64,000 nt of DNA, taken from assembly GCA_029204225.1 (NCBI GenBank), contig CM055096.1, positions 60,988,957 through 61,052,956 on the forward strand, in the 5' to 3' direction. Under the pieces are notes generated by a model. The model saw only the letters and a program-made list of their open reading frames with translations. It was not told the DNA's origin and searched no databases. The position numbers and the translations under genes were made by a program. Source of the stretch: Diphasiastrum complanatum. Its lineage: Eukaryota; Streptophyta; Lycopodiopsida; Lycopodiales; Lycopodiaceae. Below are positions 31,146 through 43,145 of this stretch, one piece after another (the first letter of the stretch is position 1; every line of letters starts with the position of its first letter).

Positions 31146-31806
31146 ACACAGCTCGACACTCTTCATGCCTTCTACAGTAGATGGGGATTGGGGGTTAACA
31201 TATTGAAAACCAAAGTTATGGTTTTCAACACATCGAGAGCTTTTATGCAGCGCCAGGAACTCATCTTCGATAGGCAGCCCTTGGAGGTTGTATCTTCTTA
31301 CACTTACTTTGGCGTACTTTTCATAGGCCCTATCTTTGGCATGCGACAGGCAGCTTCTGCCAGACTTGGGAAGGGCCACATCTCCCTTGTCCAATTAGAG
31401 CGTTTATGTTTCAGACGGTTTATTCGGGATGCCCCGAGTAAATGTCAACTCTTTGATACTCTCGTCACCCCCACAGCCCTATGTGCAGCGGAGGTATGGT
31501 GTACAGGTCTCACATCATCTGATCGGGCCAATATTTCACGACTAGAGGTTCTCATGCTATCTCGGATGATACGGGCTAAGTCCTCCGTCCCACACCCATA
31601 CCGCTATCCGCCATCTTCCAGATTATCCTATATATCCAGCATATTATGATGCTACCCACAGATGAGCAGAGATACATACAGGTGGCACTTGCTTCATCAC
31701 GACACCTTTATGACCAGGGGCATCGACTATTTTGGTTTTCTCAAGCCTCCCAGCTACTGGACACACTTGGCATATCTATCACAGACCTTCCATCGGGAAG
31801 CCACAA
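31146..31806 (+). pseudogene. LINE copy F fragment (RT thumb)
   Basis: A 5'-truncated LINE beginning just after the RT active site (QLDTLHAFYSRWGLGVNILKTKVMVFNTSRAF). It continues to LPSGS (about 31800). The first part is open (to 31649), followed by a frame break near 31590. It is cut at 31806 by LTR-like sequence. No zinc motif or 3' UTR of this copy is seen. Confidence 0.8.
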
Positions 31807-32232
31807 TTGATCTAGAGCTAAGCTATGAAAGCAGCACATAAGCAAGACTTAAGCTATGAAAGCAACACATAAGCAAGACTTGGCCCTAGAAAGCAGGAAA
31901 GAGAGAGATTAAGGAGGCTAAAGAGAGAGATCAATATCATCAGCTGAATAACAAATGACACAGTTTCCCTACTTATAGGCAAGAGGAAGCCCTAAAAGGA
32001 AGCTTTCGGTGGCTAGGGCCCAACTGGGGATAATAGTGCGCCCTCCAAGAAGGCCCCGGCCCCCCACTCTCCAGTAATATGTCCAAATGGCCTAATAATG
32101 AATAATAAGGCCAAAGGCCAACCATATAGTCTAAGTGTCACTAATAAATAAAAAGGGCCCAAGGCTTGCTTATGAATAAAGTAAAGTAAATGTAAATGGA
32201 CACGGCGGATGTCATGAGCCAAGTCCATAACT
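31807..32232 (-). repeat. Solo LTR related to the G1 family
   Basis: On the minus strand it begins AGTTATGGACTTGG (high end, 32232). It shares with the G1 LTR the order of blocks TTTACATTTACT, GGCCTTGGGCCC-like and GGAGGGCGCACTATT. No internal sequence and no target duplication were found. A 34-bp direct duplication (AAGCTATGAAAGCA-CACATAAGCAAGACTT) lies at about 31823-31890. Confidence 0.65.
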
Positions 32233-32235
32233 ACA

Positions 32236-33356
32236 TGTCCTATTTTTAGCATGAGACAAAGGCTGCAACAGCTAGGGTAAGAAAAGTTCATGCACCTTTG
32301 GTTAGTCTTGAGTGTTTTTGTTTCCGGAAGTATATCGGGATCCCCTGAGTAAGAGCTGGCTATTTGACATTATGGTCTCACCTACCGTTGTGTATGCTAC
32401 AAAGGGTTGGTGTACAGGGCTTCCTACATCAGAGTGGGCCAGTATTTCTCATTTGCAGACTACTGTGCTTTCACGCATGATCCGAGCTAAGCCTTTCATT
32501 CCATGTCAAATTATCCAGGCCAAGTTTGCAGTCATACCTCTCCAGATTGAGGCTATTTTCAGGATGATTGTATCTATTCAAAGACTGCCAAGTCTTCATC
32601 GGTCACATTATCCTCAGTTGGCTCTCCTATCATCTCAGATTTCACATGACCAGAGCCATCAGTTCTCGTGGTATTCCCAGGCTTCTTGTTTATTACATCC
32701 ATATGGCATGATATCTCAGAGCAACCCAAAAGATCTCATCAGTACATCTGAGGAGCAATTTCAAGTGTCCTCTATAGTACAAGATTAGAGGACATTATCA
32801 TTGCCTTTTTCATGAGTCCCTAGTCACACTACGCTCTCTTATTTCTTATGTGGACATACGTTGTGTTGCTCTGATGATACGTGAGATGTTTCTACTATGC
32901 TGACATACATGCCAGCAGGACGAATATGGAGATATAGGCTCCCAGCCCTAGATTACCTGTTTTTTTTCTGAAGGACATGTTCCAGAGCAGATACTATCTA
33001 AGGATGAGTCTGATAGCCCATCTCATGACCAACATCGTGATCAGAGGCAGCGTTCACCACTACAATCGAGAGTTGTTCAAAGACCTCAGAGACGACGACA
33101 AAGGTTTACATTATGGTCTCACCTACCGTTGTGTATGCTACAAAGGGTTGGTGTACAATATCTACTCATCTATCCAACGAGGTCTATTAGTTTCGTTTAG
33201 AATTCATTGAGTTCTTTTGGAGCTCATTAGATGTTCAGAGACTAGTTTTCATTCTGAGTTTTATTATTGGAGACATATTTTTATGCTCCTATATAGACTA
33301 TCACACTTGACATGTACTATTTGGTCTTATATGCTTTTTAGCATTCAAGGACAATA

Positions 33357-33357
<1 letters not shown>
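32236..33357 (+). pseudogene. LINE copy G fragment (RT thumb to 3' end)
   Basis: It starts at PIFSMRQR (upstream of where F ended, so it is a separate copy or a rearrangement). It runs through LLPTSEWASISHLQTTVLSRMIRAKP and PLQIEAIFRMI. A large deletion removes the zinc region. A short duplication of RT sequence (ATTATGGTCTCACCTACCG, 32363 and again about 33111) is present. The 3' UTR is complete (33233-33357). Confidence 0.75.
33269..33352 (+). promoter_or_regulatory. Conserved LINE 3' UTR hairpins (copy G)
   Basis: Hairpin 1, 33269-33289: GGAG-A-CAT with ATG-CTCC, a compensatory change from CGT/ACG. Hairpin 2, 33324-33352: outer stem GTCTT/AGGAC (one G-U), inner stem ATGCT/AGCAT with a TTTT loop, compensatory to ATGCC/GGCAT in copy E. 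Confidence 0.75.
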
Positions 33358-33360
<3 letters not shown>

Positions 33361-33414
<54 letters not shown>

Positions 33415-33432
33415 CCCCCCCCCCCCCCCCCC
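33361..33432. repeat. (TC)n followed by poly-C, joining LINE G and LINE I
   Basis: 50 bp of TC (33361-33410) and then a C-rich run interrupted once by T, ending at 33432. LINE I starts immediately after. Confidence 0.95.
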
Positions 33433-34517
33433 ACGGCTCCAAAGAAGAACGGGAGGTGCAACCCCCCCTCGCCCATCTGCCGCCTCGTTACTGCCACACT
33501 GCGCAGCAGCAGCACATTGCTGCTGCACAGCAAAAGTTTGTTTCTAATGTTGTGCAGCGCAGTAGCCCACTGCTGCTGTTGTTGCGCAGCAGCTTGTACC
33601 TATAGCTGCACGAGCTGCTGCTGCCCACAACACCTGCTGCCTACCCTGCCTCTGGAAAAGGCAGAGCAAGTAGCTCAACTCCATCACCCCTCCTCTCCTT
33701 CTAATTTTCCTAGTGCTTTTGCTTCTACTTGTCAGTTCACCTCTGCACTTTTAGCTACAATCCCTGCTCATTCCTACAATTCTAATCTGTCCACACCTAA
33801 CTTGCATGAACCTTTCAGGACCACAAAAACCTCTCAACAATATATGCCCACACGGCAAGCTATTGAGCAATTTGAAGCAGAGTTTAGGGTGCTGCAAACC
33901 AAGATGGGCCTCCTACAAAAGGAAGTGAACATCCTAACTGAACAAAAGTTCCGATGAAGAGCAGGATTGAGAGCCTTGAGGCAAAATTGGCTTGCTTGAC
34001 ATAGATGAAAGGCATCTCGGTCCATACCCACACTAAAATTCAAGAATTGAAGTCTAAGATCGAGCAACACAAAGAGGAAACTCTTACCTGGCCACCTCAA
34101 GAAAGATTTTAATAAGCCATCACCTCATATGATCTCTTACATTTCTGCCACCATCACTGAGGAGAAGCTATGGGAGAAAAAGGGTCATAATGTTAGGGTA
34201 AGAGGAATATCCGATACCCAAAATGGACGAAGCTAGAAGATTTCTAAAAAACACCATAGGTCACCATTGTCGAGGTTTCGATAAATCATGGAAAACTAGA
34301 AAGAGGATACTACATTGGTCATCCGTTTCACCACTTTTGACAACCGAAGAGAAACATTAAAGCAAAGGATAAAACTCCCTGGTACCACGATTTTTATGGA
34401 TGAGGACTTGACATACATTCAATTTAAAGAGAGGAATAACGCCTTTCAAGAGGCCAAGATTATAGGCCGACACATCATTTCAAGATGGCCAAATCTAGTA
34501 CATAGGTCGAGAAGTAG
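33433..34517 (+). pseudogene. LINE I ORF1 remnant
   Basis: A basic start, a Cys/Ala-rich stretch from GCAGCA-type repeats, a Ser/Pro-rich part and a coiled coil (IEQFEAEFRVLQTKMGLLQK). Then come VRVRGISDTQN and the C-terminal part LVIRFTTFDNRRET and TIFMDEDLTYIQFKERNNAF. It ends at TAG 34515-34517, followed by GGACTTGGGGCCCC as in LINE E. Confidence 0.7.
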
Positions 34518-37080
34518 GGACTTGGGGCCCCCGACTGTGAGAGCAGCCCGAGCTTCCAACCATACCACATCCAGATTGGGGTGTGGAACTGTAATGGTAT
34601 CCATTCATCAACATAAGCAAGTGACCTCGTAGAGTTCATAACATGTGGCAACATCTTGCTATTCATGGAGACGCCTCAGGGCCAGGATAGAGGTTTGCCA
34701 AAGTTTCTAGGGTTTAGATGGGACTCAATCTAAAGATTACAGACGAGATCAATTGGTGGCCATGGATCAGGAGGGGTAGCATGCCTATACAGAGATTCCC
34801 TATAGTCAATCCTTGAGGTGGTTAGACATGATGAGCAGTCACGATATCTTTAAATATGTTTACATAGTATTGGCATGGATAGAGACATTTATGTAGCAGC
34901 ATGTTACTTTCCTCCAAAGACTTCCTCATTTGTAAATAGTACAGGTTCCCCAAATGCTGACATTTCATCTAACATCATTCACTATGCAGAGAGAGGTTAT
35001 GTTCTCCGCATTGATGATTTAAGCGCCAAGAGTACTTCCAAACAAATTGAGTTCCATATGGCCGATTCAAACCCCTTACGGATACATGCATTTGACAACA
35101 ATAACACATGTATTACCAAAATATCTACAGATATCCATGGACCAGTCACATTATATGGCCAGTATTAGCTTCCACTAGTGATGCTCATGAGCTGGCCGTT
35201 TTTAATGGTTTGGCTCATTGGCCACTCTCAAGGGAGTATACATCCCCCCATCAACATGGTCGTAGCCATGCCGTTTTTAATGGTTTGGCTCATTGGCCAC
35301 TCTTAGGGGAGGATACATCCAATAAAAATGGTGGCAGCCATAGCATTGTGGTCACCCTCTCTTATTCCACTCACCTGCAATTTCACTATTTCCCCCACCA
35401 CTTTATCGGACAATTCTTTTCTTTCTTTTCGACTAGGCACTATTTCACACCTTCACCCACCCATCCTACCCTCACCAAGTTACCCACATACACTTTTAAT
35501 TTGACATCTACACAACTTTGCCAAAACTCGCTTTTAGCCTTATTGCTCCAATTCCCATAGCACTAAACAAGCTTTCTTTCTCACTATCGCAATTCACACT
35601 GCCGCCTCATTCCATCCAAACATCACAAGTGCTCCCATATCCACCCACGCCACATCCATCAACCTTGGTATGATGCCGAAATGTCTCCATCTTCACCAAC
35701 AAGTTAAGTGTTCCCAGTTATCTTGCTCTCACCTTTTATAGGACACTACAAGGCCTTTACCATAGTACATGTCGCCGGAAAAAGAAAACCTATGAGGAAA
35801 GTGAAGGAAGAAGACTTATCAATCTTCTCTTTAGTTCTTCCTCAAGGGCCTTCCGGACATGATTCATCCTACATGCCCCTTCACCACTTCTGACTCACTT
35901 GCACAGTTAGGTAGAGTATGCCACCTCACTTTATACCATTCCCTCTTATTCTCCCATCCACATTCTCTTTCTTTACCCCTACCATGGTTTCCTCTGCCAT
36001 TGAAGGCTTACTTACCCATCGAGCACGAGATGTTGAGGACCTTGAGGTTGAGGTTCTAATCCATGTTGCTGATGTCACATCTCCTCTACTTGCCACCCTC
36101 CTAACCCAAGCAGTGGTCTCCGGCTTTCCCCAATCGTGGTGCATGAACCTCAGTCATCCTATCCGTAAGAGTGGTGACCCCATGTAACCAAATAATTACC
36201 ACACCATCATAATTGGGCACACCATTGCAAAGCTTCGTGGTATCATTTTATAGATGGCAATGAGTACCAAAGTTGAGATGAAATAGTTACGGGCATTCAG
36301 TACCACACCAAATTGTTCTCATATAGTTTGCTAGTCCACTTTAGATTGATGCCATATTCATACTCATTATATACATACAGGGGTACTCAGTTTCGCAGAT
36401 GAGATACCGCGCTACTCTCACTTGGCATTGACTTCCAATCAATAGCGGCACCCACCAGCATATCCATCACATCATGTATCAAGCATACATACAACACACC
36501 TGGGATGGCCCTCTTGGGGTAAAACGAGATTATTACTGTACATACTTCTTGGAGAGAGTGCGAATATTCTAATCCTTCCTAGGTACCTAGATAGTGGACT
36601 CTCACACTGCCTTCGTTTTACTTTGGGGTCGGTTTTGTGTTTCTTCTCACCAATTATATATTGAGACTAGACGTTTCCAAAGTATTGCATGTGAGAGCAA
36701 GATCTGCCAGATGTGTGCTCTTGGTGAGATAGAGACACAGAACTTCATATTCTGATGTCCTACTTATTATGAGATTATGGGCCGATTCCATTGTCTCTTT
36801 CAGGATCCTCCCATCCCACTACGTTCACTTCTCTCATCTGAGGACCCACGGTGCATCGCATTGATGATACGAGAGATGTTCATGTTGCATAGAGACATAT
36901 GCCAAAGGGATCAATGTGGACAATAGGACCTTTAGCTTCAGATTACCTCCTTTTTCTCGAGGAGATGCCCCAGAGTAGACACTAACATTGAGACATTGTA
37001 TGAGGATGAGACAAATATCCTGTCCAAAGATCAACGTCGAGATCAATGCACAGTGTTGAGACCGAGATTTGTGGCTTCCA
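34518..37080 (+). pseudogene. LINE I ORF2 remnant
   Basis: Endonuclease: IGVWNCNGIHSS, LFMETPQGQDRG, GGVACLYRDSL and CYFPPKTSSF. The DFNAR motif has become DDLSAKSTS, so a catalytic Asn is lost. RT remnants: VEDLEVEVLIHVAD and SWCMNLSHPIRKSGDPM. The catalytic YADD region is not found. The C-terminal zinc region CQMCALGEIETQNFIF (His lost) occurs at about 36710. A 75-bp in-frame duplication lies within the endonuclease. Confidence 0.75.
35196..35345 (+). repeat. 75-bp tandem duplication in LINE I endonuclease
   Basis: Two copies starting CCGTTTTTAATGGTTTGGCT at 35196 and 35271, diverged at several positions. 75 bp equals 25 codons. Confidence 0.85.
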
Positions 37081-37145
37081 AATGACCCAAACAATCTATG
37101 CGTACACACATGAGGAGATGACACTCTCCATCTTTGGTTCACATC

Positions 37146-37945
37146 TTCGCAGCCAATAGCAAAAGAGAGGAAAGAGTGATCATTGAGGGTGGTGGGAGAG
37201 AGATGAAAATTAGAGATGAGAGGCATGGAGGACATAATCCCATGAGATAATTAACGACAATATGACCGCCATTGTGAGGATGACAAGTATATCTACCAGA
37301 ATCCAGCCAACTAGTTAGGCCATTATAAATGGCTAACTCATGGGCCTTGCCAACTGTAATAAATACTCACCATATGGGGAGGGTAATGGGTCCCGAACTG
37401 TCCTCAGAAATCATGGTAACTCCCACCCCTTCATTGTCAAGGGATGATCGTGGAGCTACATCCAATGAGAAATCAAGGTAGGGTGAGCCAATGCCCTCAG
37501 CAAAAGAGAAAGACTTTGGAGGAAAATAGCATGTCACAACAAAGAGGTCCCTATCCAAACCAATATCTTGTCCAACAATACAAATCCAAATATAACGTGC
37601 ATGCTCGTCATGTCTAGTGAACTCGATGATTGGGTGAAGAGACTCCCTTCATAAGCAAGCGTCCCCTCCGGATCCTCAACCACTACCTGATCTAGTCTCA
37701 AGTCTATACATGGAATCCTATTGTACCCTGGGAAAGTGGGTAGTCCTAGCTCCTGGCTCTCATGAGTCTCCATGAAAAACAGTAAATCACCTTCAGTGAT
37801 GAAATCAATGACGTCGCTTATTGTAGAAGATGAGTGTATTAAGTCACGATTCCATACTCCAATCTGGAGATGGTGTGAACGGGGCCCCGAGGTACTTCAG
37901 AACCCGGGGACCACAAATCCCTAGCACTGGGAACTGCTAGGAGTG
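37146..37945 (-). pseudogene. LINE fragment J: ORF1 end and endonuclease, inverted
   Basis: On the minus strand it runs from SSSQC-TAG (37923-37921, as in LINE E) through IGVWN, METHESQELG and CYFPPKSFSFAEG to LNDHSFLSFAIG at about 37150. It belongs to the LINE E subfamily. Its 5' side abuts the plus-strand RT fragment K. Confidence 0.8.
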
Positions 37946-37959
37946 CTATCAATAAAGCG

Positions 37960-39110
37960 CACCCGGCCCCAACCTTCTTCTTTTAACCTTTTCACACCCT
38001 ACATGATCATTGAGTCTATTAATAACCTCGATACTCATCATGCAAGACACCTTGAAAATTTGGAAGCAGAACTTCTTACCCATGCAAATGACATACTCTC
38101 TCCCATCCTAGTTGACCATGCAATCACTTAGGGCTTCCCCACTTCTTGGTGTACCAATGTCATACACCCCATTCACAAGGGGGATGATCCCATGAAACTA
38201 GAAAACTATCGTACTATCATGATTGGCCACATTATGGCCAAAGTATATGACTCGGTCTTACAAACAATAGTTTGCAGCCAAGCCGACATCTACATGCTTT
38301 GGGACAGTTTTCGGACTTATTATTCCACTTCTAATCATATTCTCACATTGAAATCTATTATTGAGGAGGCTAGATCTAGACGTGAATGAGTATATTGTTG
38401 TTTTGTGGATTTTCGAAAGGCCTTTGATTTAGTTTTGAGACACTTATTTATCTAGAGATTACATGACCTTGGTTTCCAGTCAGATACAGTATTGGTGACT
38501 ATGGCTTTATATGAGAGTGTTGGGCTGTTTCAGATCGAAGGACGGTATCACATTGTTGGTGGATAGTACCATTGGAGTGAAGCAAGGGTGCTCAATCTCC
38601 CCTACCTTGTTTGGACTTTACATTTATGAGCTGGAGAGGATGATTGTACAAGATGGAAGTGAGGGTTGTACTTTACGCCAATGATGTGGTAATCATGATG
38701 AGGTCCAAAGAGCGAGTACAGAGACACTTGGATATATTATGTTGTTTTCGTTCATGTTGGAGATTGACAGTGAACATGGCAAAGACCAACATTATGGTCT
38801 TCAATACCTCCTGTGCATTCATACAAAGATAGGAGTTTTAAAGGGATTACAGAGGCACTTGGATATATCATGTTGTTTTTGTCCATGTTGGAGATTGACG
38901 ATGAACATGGCAAAGACCAACGTTATGGTCTTCAATACCTCCTATGCATCTACACAAAGATAGGACTTTTAAAGGGATGGTCACCCCTTGGAAGTAGTAT
39001 TTTCGTATACATACCTTGGGGTCCTTTTCACTGGCCCGGTTTTTTATGGGAATCAGATGACTCATTGGTGCATGAACTACATCTGTCGGATTCAAGCTAT
39101 CTTCGATAAT
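37960..39110 (+). pseudogene. LINE fragment K: reverse transcriptase remnant
   Basis: It begins just before the RT fingers (FNLFTPYMIIESINNLDTHHARHLENLEAELL). Then come NYRTIMIGHIMAKVYDS, CCFVDFRKAFDLV, GVKQGCSISPTLFGLY and a catalytic box changed to YANDVVIMM (second position D lost). A 131-bp duplication follows, then YTYLGVLFTGPVF. Similarity to the LINE fades after about 39110, so no zinc region or 3' UTR is present. Confidence 0.75.
38718..38979 (+). repeat. 131-bp tandem duplication in LINE K
   Basis: Two copies begin ACAGAG-CACTTGGATATAT at 38718 and 38849. The period is not a multiple of three, so it breaks the frame. Copies differ at several bases. Confidence 0.85.
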
Positions 39111-39427
39111 TTGATGGTAGCTCTACTTGATCCAAGCTTCGAAGTCGCAAGGATCGAAACAGTCAATTTTGTAGACACACAGAAAATCATTCAATGCAGA
39201 AATGTGTAAAACAAATCAAATTAAGAGCATTACAATCGACATTCACTATCAATTATAAATTAGATTAGTCTACGAATTATCTATCTACAAAAGACCCATC
39301 TTAGACGAAACAAAAAATGTGTAAGCGACACGACACGACAGTGTGTACTGGAACAAATTTGATTAGTTCGAAAGAGTGTACATGTCCGAATGCTTGCAAA
39401 TGTGCGATCTATCTAAAACAATACTCT

Positions 39428-39430
<3 letters not shown>
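39111..39430. other. Unassigned intronic sequence
   Basis: AT-rich, with no gene or known repeat recognised. Confidence 0.4.

Positions 39431-39504
<74 letters not shown>
39431..39504. repeat. (GA)n microsatellite
   Basis: 74 bp of GA, that is (TC)n on the minus strand. No LINE end abuts it on either side. Confidence 0.95.
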
Positions 39505-39506
<2 letters not shown>

Positions 39507-40055
39507 AAATAGAATGCTCTATTTCGCATTAATTCATAGAGCCGTGGAACGATTCGTCGATTAGCTATGCACTATCGAATGTATATACATGGTAGTTGTA
39601 CAGTTAAAAGAATACTTAATTAATGCATTTACAAGATGGAATGAAGGCACTATGTTCAGTTGTTGACAATCGCCATATGATAGAATCTTATTCTGCTGAA
39701 GATCTGCCCGATCGTGAAAGATAAGGGCCGGAAATCACTCAGGGTCAAAAGATGGTCGAATCGAATCGAATCAAAATAGTTGAATCGATGTCGATAGCTG
39801 ATGGTCGAATGGGCTGCGAAAGATGCTTTGACAATTTTCGATTCGATACTTTGTCAATGTCGATTCGATACTTTATTGATGTTGATTCGATACTTTGTCG
39901 AGCAGACACCTGATGGCAATTCCTGTGTATTTTAGACTGTTCAAAAATCCCATGTATTTCTACAGACTGTGCGACTGTACAAGTAATTATATACAACAAA
40001 TGAACGGATCTAGATAAGCTATAGGATTAGGGAGAGATTGGATTGAAATTCAACA
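39505..40055 (-). repeat. Probable copia 3' LTR region
   Basis: On the minus strand the polypurine tract AAGGGGGGG runs into TGTTGAATTTCAATCC at 40055, a typical 3' LTR start. The other LTR end and the matching 5' LTR were not found, so the lower limit is uncertain. Three 22-bp units (TCGATTCGATACTTTGTCAATG type) lie at 39838-39900. Confidence 0.6.
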
Positions 40056-43000
40056 CCCCCCCTTAATCTGGATCCTTGAATGCCTTGATTGTCAAATTCA
40101 AGATTGCACAAAAGTTCTTGCGTGCCTCCCGATTTAATCCCTTTATAAATATGTCAGCTGCCATATATTGTGTTCTGCAAAACTTCAAACATACCTCCTT
40201 GTTGAGAATTCTGCTCTTGTGTCCTCAACCAGATTGCCTCTTTGGCAGCCTGTGAAGTTGTAATGTACTCAGATTCTGTCGAGGACATTGCAATGGAGGT
40301 TTGCTTTAGCCTCTACTGAGTAACATAGAGGAGCTTCTTGTTTCTGTCTCTGTAAATTTGGATCTCGAGGCAGTAATGAGCTTCTCCTAGATATGTCATC
40401 TCAAATTCTTGAGACAACATCCTCTTGGTATCCTTCATCAATATGATATTATTGCTAAATAGCAATGAATCATCCACATACAATGTGATGATGATAAAGG
40501 ATTGTCAAATGGCCTTGAAATAAACATTATAGTCCGCAGAGCTTGCTTCGAATCCATGTTCTATAAGGAATGAATTGATTTGATGAAACCGTGCTCTCTA
40601 AGATTGTTTCAGGCCATACAACACCTTGTGGAGTTTACAGACACAATCCTCTTTGCCATTGAGTACATAACCCTCTGGCTGTATCATATGGATGTCCTCT
40701 TTGATAACTCCATTGAGGAATGCAATTTGTACATCTAAATGATGTACCTCAAGGTTGGCTGCAGTAGCGAATGATAACAACAATCTAATAGAGGAGTGCT
40801 TGACCACTGGGCTAAATGTTTTGAAGTAGTCAATATTGGAAATGTATGAGAATCCCCTTGCCACTAGTCACGGGCCTTCCTTCTGTCAATGTTGCCATCT
40901 GCTTTGTACTTGATCTTGAAGATCCATTTGCAGTTGATAACTTTTCTGCCTGCAGGCAACTTAGTGATGGTCCATGTGTTGTTCCTTATCAACAAGTTGT
41001 ATTCTTTATCCATAGCTTCCTTCCAAAGATCTGAATCGGCCTATGTGAGTGCTTCTTTGATTGTGGTTGGCTCTTGTGAAAGATAATGAGCATCAGTCAA
41101 TCGGACAAGTTGCATGTCGATCTTCTAGGAGGTGCTTCTGGCTACAAAATTCGATGTTGTGTCGACTTTGTCAACTGCTCCTGAGTTGCAGCTTCTTGTT
41201 CTTCTTCTGAGTCTGATTGTATAGGCTAGCTACTTGAAGGAATCGAAATTGCATTTTGATATTAATCAGTATTCGGGACAAGAACGACAGGTATGATTTG
41301 GTGCCCTTCAAATCGATAAACTGATCGTCAAGAAATATAACATCCCTGCTAGAAAAAACTTTACAGGTAATAGGATTGTATAGTCTATGCATGCCATTCG
41401 AATAGCCGACAAAAAATCTTTTAACAGAGTGCTCGTTCAGTTTCTTTCTGGTGTCTTTAGGGACATGAGCATAGACAGTGCATCCGAAAACTTTTAAATG
41501 CTTTAATGAAGGTTTGGATCCAGTCCAAACTTCGTAAGGAGTTTTGTTGTTCTATAAACCTTTAGTTATGCATCGATTCTGCAAGTAAGCTATTGTTGAA
41601 ACAACATGTTGAAAAAAAGGATTTAGGCAACGATGCATGAGTGATCATGCACTTGATAGATTCGACTAAGGTTTCTTTCTCTCTGCAAGTCCATTGGACC
41701 GAGGAGAATAGGAAGCAGCAAATTGTTGTTCGATACCAGTTGTCGAACAATACTCCTTGAATGCATCTATTCACCGCCATTGTCGGTTCTGAGAGCTTTG
41801 ATCTTTCTTCCCGCCTTCAGTTCTCAATCCTCTGTATAGATTTTGAAGAAATGGAAGGCTTCAGATTTGTGCTTCATAAAATAAACAGCTGCTCTTCTTG
41901 AATAATTATCAATAAATGTAATAAAACATTTAGCACCAAGTAGTGAAGGTGTCTGCATCGGGCCACATATATCTGAATGAATTATGTCTAATAGATTTCT
42001 AGATACATGTTCTTGATTCAACTTAAAAGGCCTTCTAGTCTGCTCTCCTATGATACAACTCTGGTAGATTGGAGGGTTGATAATTCGATAATCAAAATCA
42101 AGAACTAAAGAATGTTAAGACATATTTACAATAGATACATGATTCAAGTGCACAAGTCTATAATGCCAAATCAGTTCTTTATTAATCAAAATTGAGCTGC
42201 TTAAAGCACGATCAGTCACAGAGTAGCAATGAGTAAGCCGATATAGATGTCCTTGCCTTTTTCCAAGTGCAAGAACTCTCTTCTCTTTATCAAGAATTTT
42301 ACAAGAACTTGATCTAAACTCTACCTTATGTCCTAAATCAGTAATTCTGCTGACAGACAATAGATTAGTTGCCAGATTTGGAACATACAATACTTTTGGA
42401 ATGAGTTTAGACTATCCATTCTGAAAATTCAGCTTGACAGTACCTTCACCTTCGATCATATGCGAGCTGTTGTCTCCAAGCTGAACGAATTTCTTCATAC
42501 TATAGGCCAAATAGTCATGGAACCATTCTTGATGGCTTGTCATGTGTTGGGTCGCTCCAGAATCGAGGAACCATTCCTCCTGTTGATCGACATGGTGACG
42601 ATTCACCATGAATGCATTCTGCTCGTCATCTTTGAGGTTCTATTCTGTTTCGGCTACTGCATTGGCTTGCTGGTCCAACTGCTTCTTCTTGTTGTTGTTG
42701 AACTTGAGGATTCGGCAGTCCTAGATTTCGTGATTTGTTCTGTTGCAGTATTTTCAGAACATCTTTTTCTTGTTCTGAGCAGGTTGCTGATTCTGAATCG
42801 GGCTTGGCTTCTGTGACTACTTCTGATTCGGGTTAAATTGTTTGACCGTCGTCTTCTTCTTCAGTTGCTTCTTCGAGCCTCTCTTGGAGTAAAGAGCTTG
42901 TGAGTCTTCGATGGAGGACAAGGATGCACCATTCCTTCGAATCTCCTCCTGCAGTATAGTTACGACTCTAGACAAAGAAAGTTTTGAGTGGGTCAAAATG

Positions 43001-43145
43001 ACCATCACTCAGTTTTCATATGAGGATGGCAGACTAGACAATAAGATCATGACAACATCCAAATCTTCGATGACTAAACCTATTGATGCCATCTGCTCAA
43101 GCAGAGTCTGCGACTTGGTTCTTAGAACATCAATTTTATTCTAGA
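40056..43145 (-). pseudogene. Ty1/copia element, 5'-truncated gag-pol remnant
   Basis: Read on the minus strand: gag end (SLPSYENW-type, HSKLSLSRVVTILQEEIRR, about 43.1-42.9 kb), protease WFLDSGATQHMTSHQEWF (about 42.57 kb) and the integrase-preceding zinc region (LIWHYRLVHLNH). The integrase core includes LLDIIHSDICGPMQTPSLLGAKCFITFIDNYSRR. RT follows (SYISNIDYFKTFSPVVKHSSIRLLLS, LDVQIAFLNGVI, VLYGLKQ), then RNase H (AMSSTESEYI...AAKEAIWL) and the pol end MAADIFIKGLNREARKNF. Many frameshifts are present, plus a deletion in RT/RNase H. The 5' LTR and gag N-terminus are missing. Confidence 0.85.

Larger units (their letters stand above)
33433..37145 (+). mobile_element. LINE copy I, heavily decayed
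   Basis: ORF1 start resembling that of LINE H (APKKNGRCNPP, compare PKKKGGATTPP), ORF1 body, endonuclease, RT remnants and zinc region can be followed in order through many frameshifts. A large part of the RT core (palm) is missing near 36310. No 3' UTR is seen: the copy ends where the inverted fragment J begins. Confidence 0.75.

Noticed and set aside
5348-33432. The regular TC tracts as a CRISPR-like or satellite array
   Set aside because: The spacers are kilobase LINE copies and the tracts are simple dinucleotide repeats of varying length.
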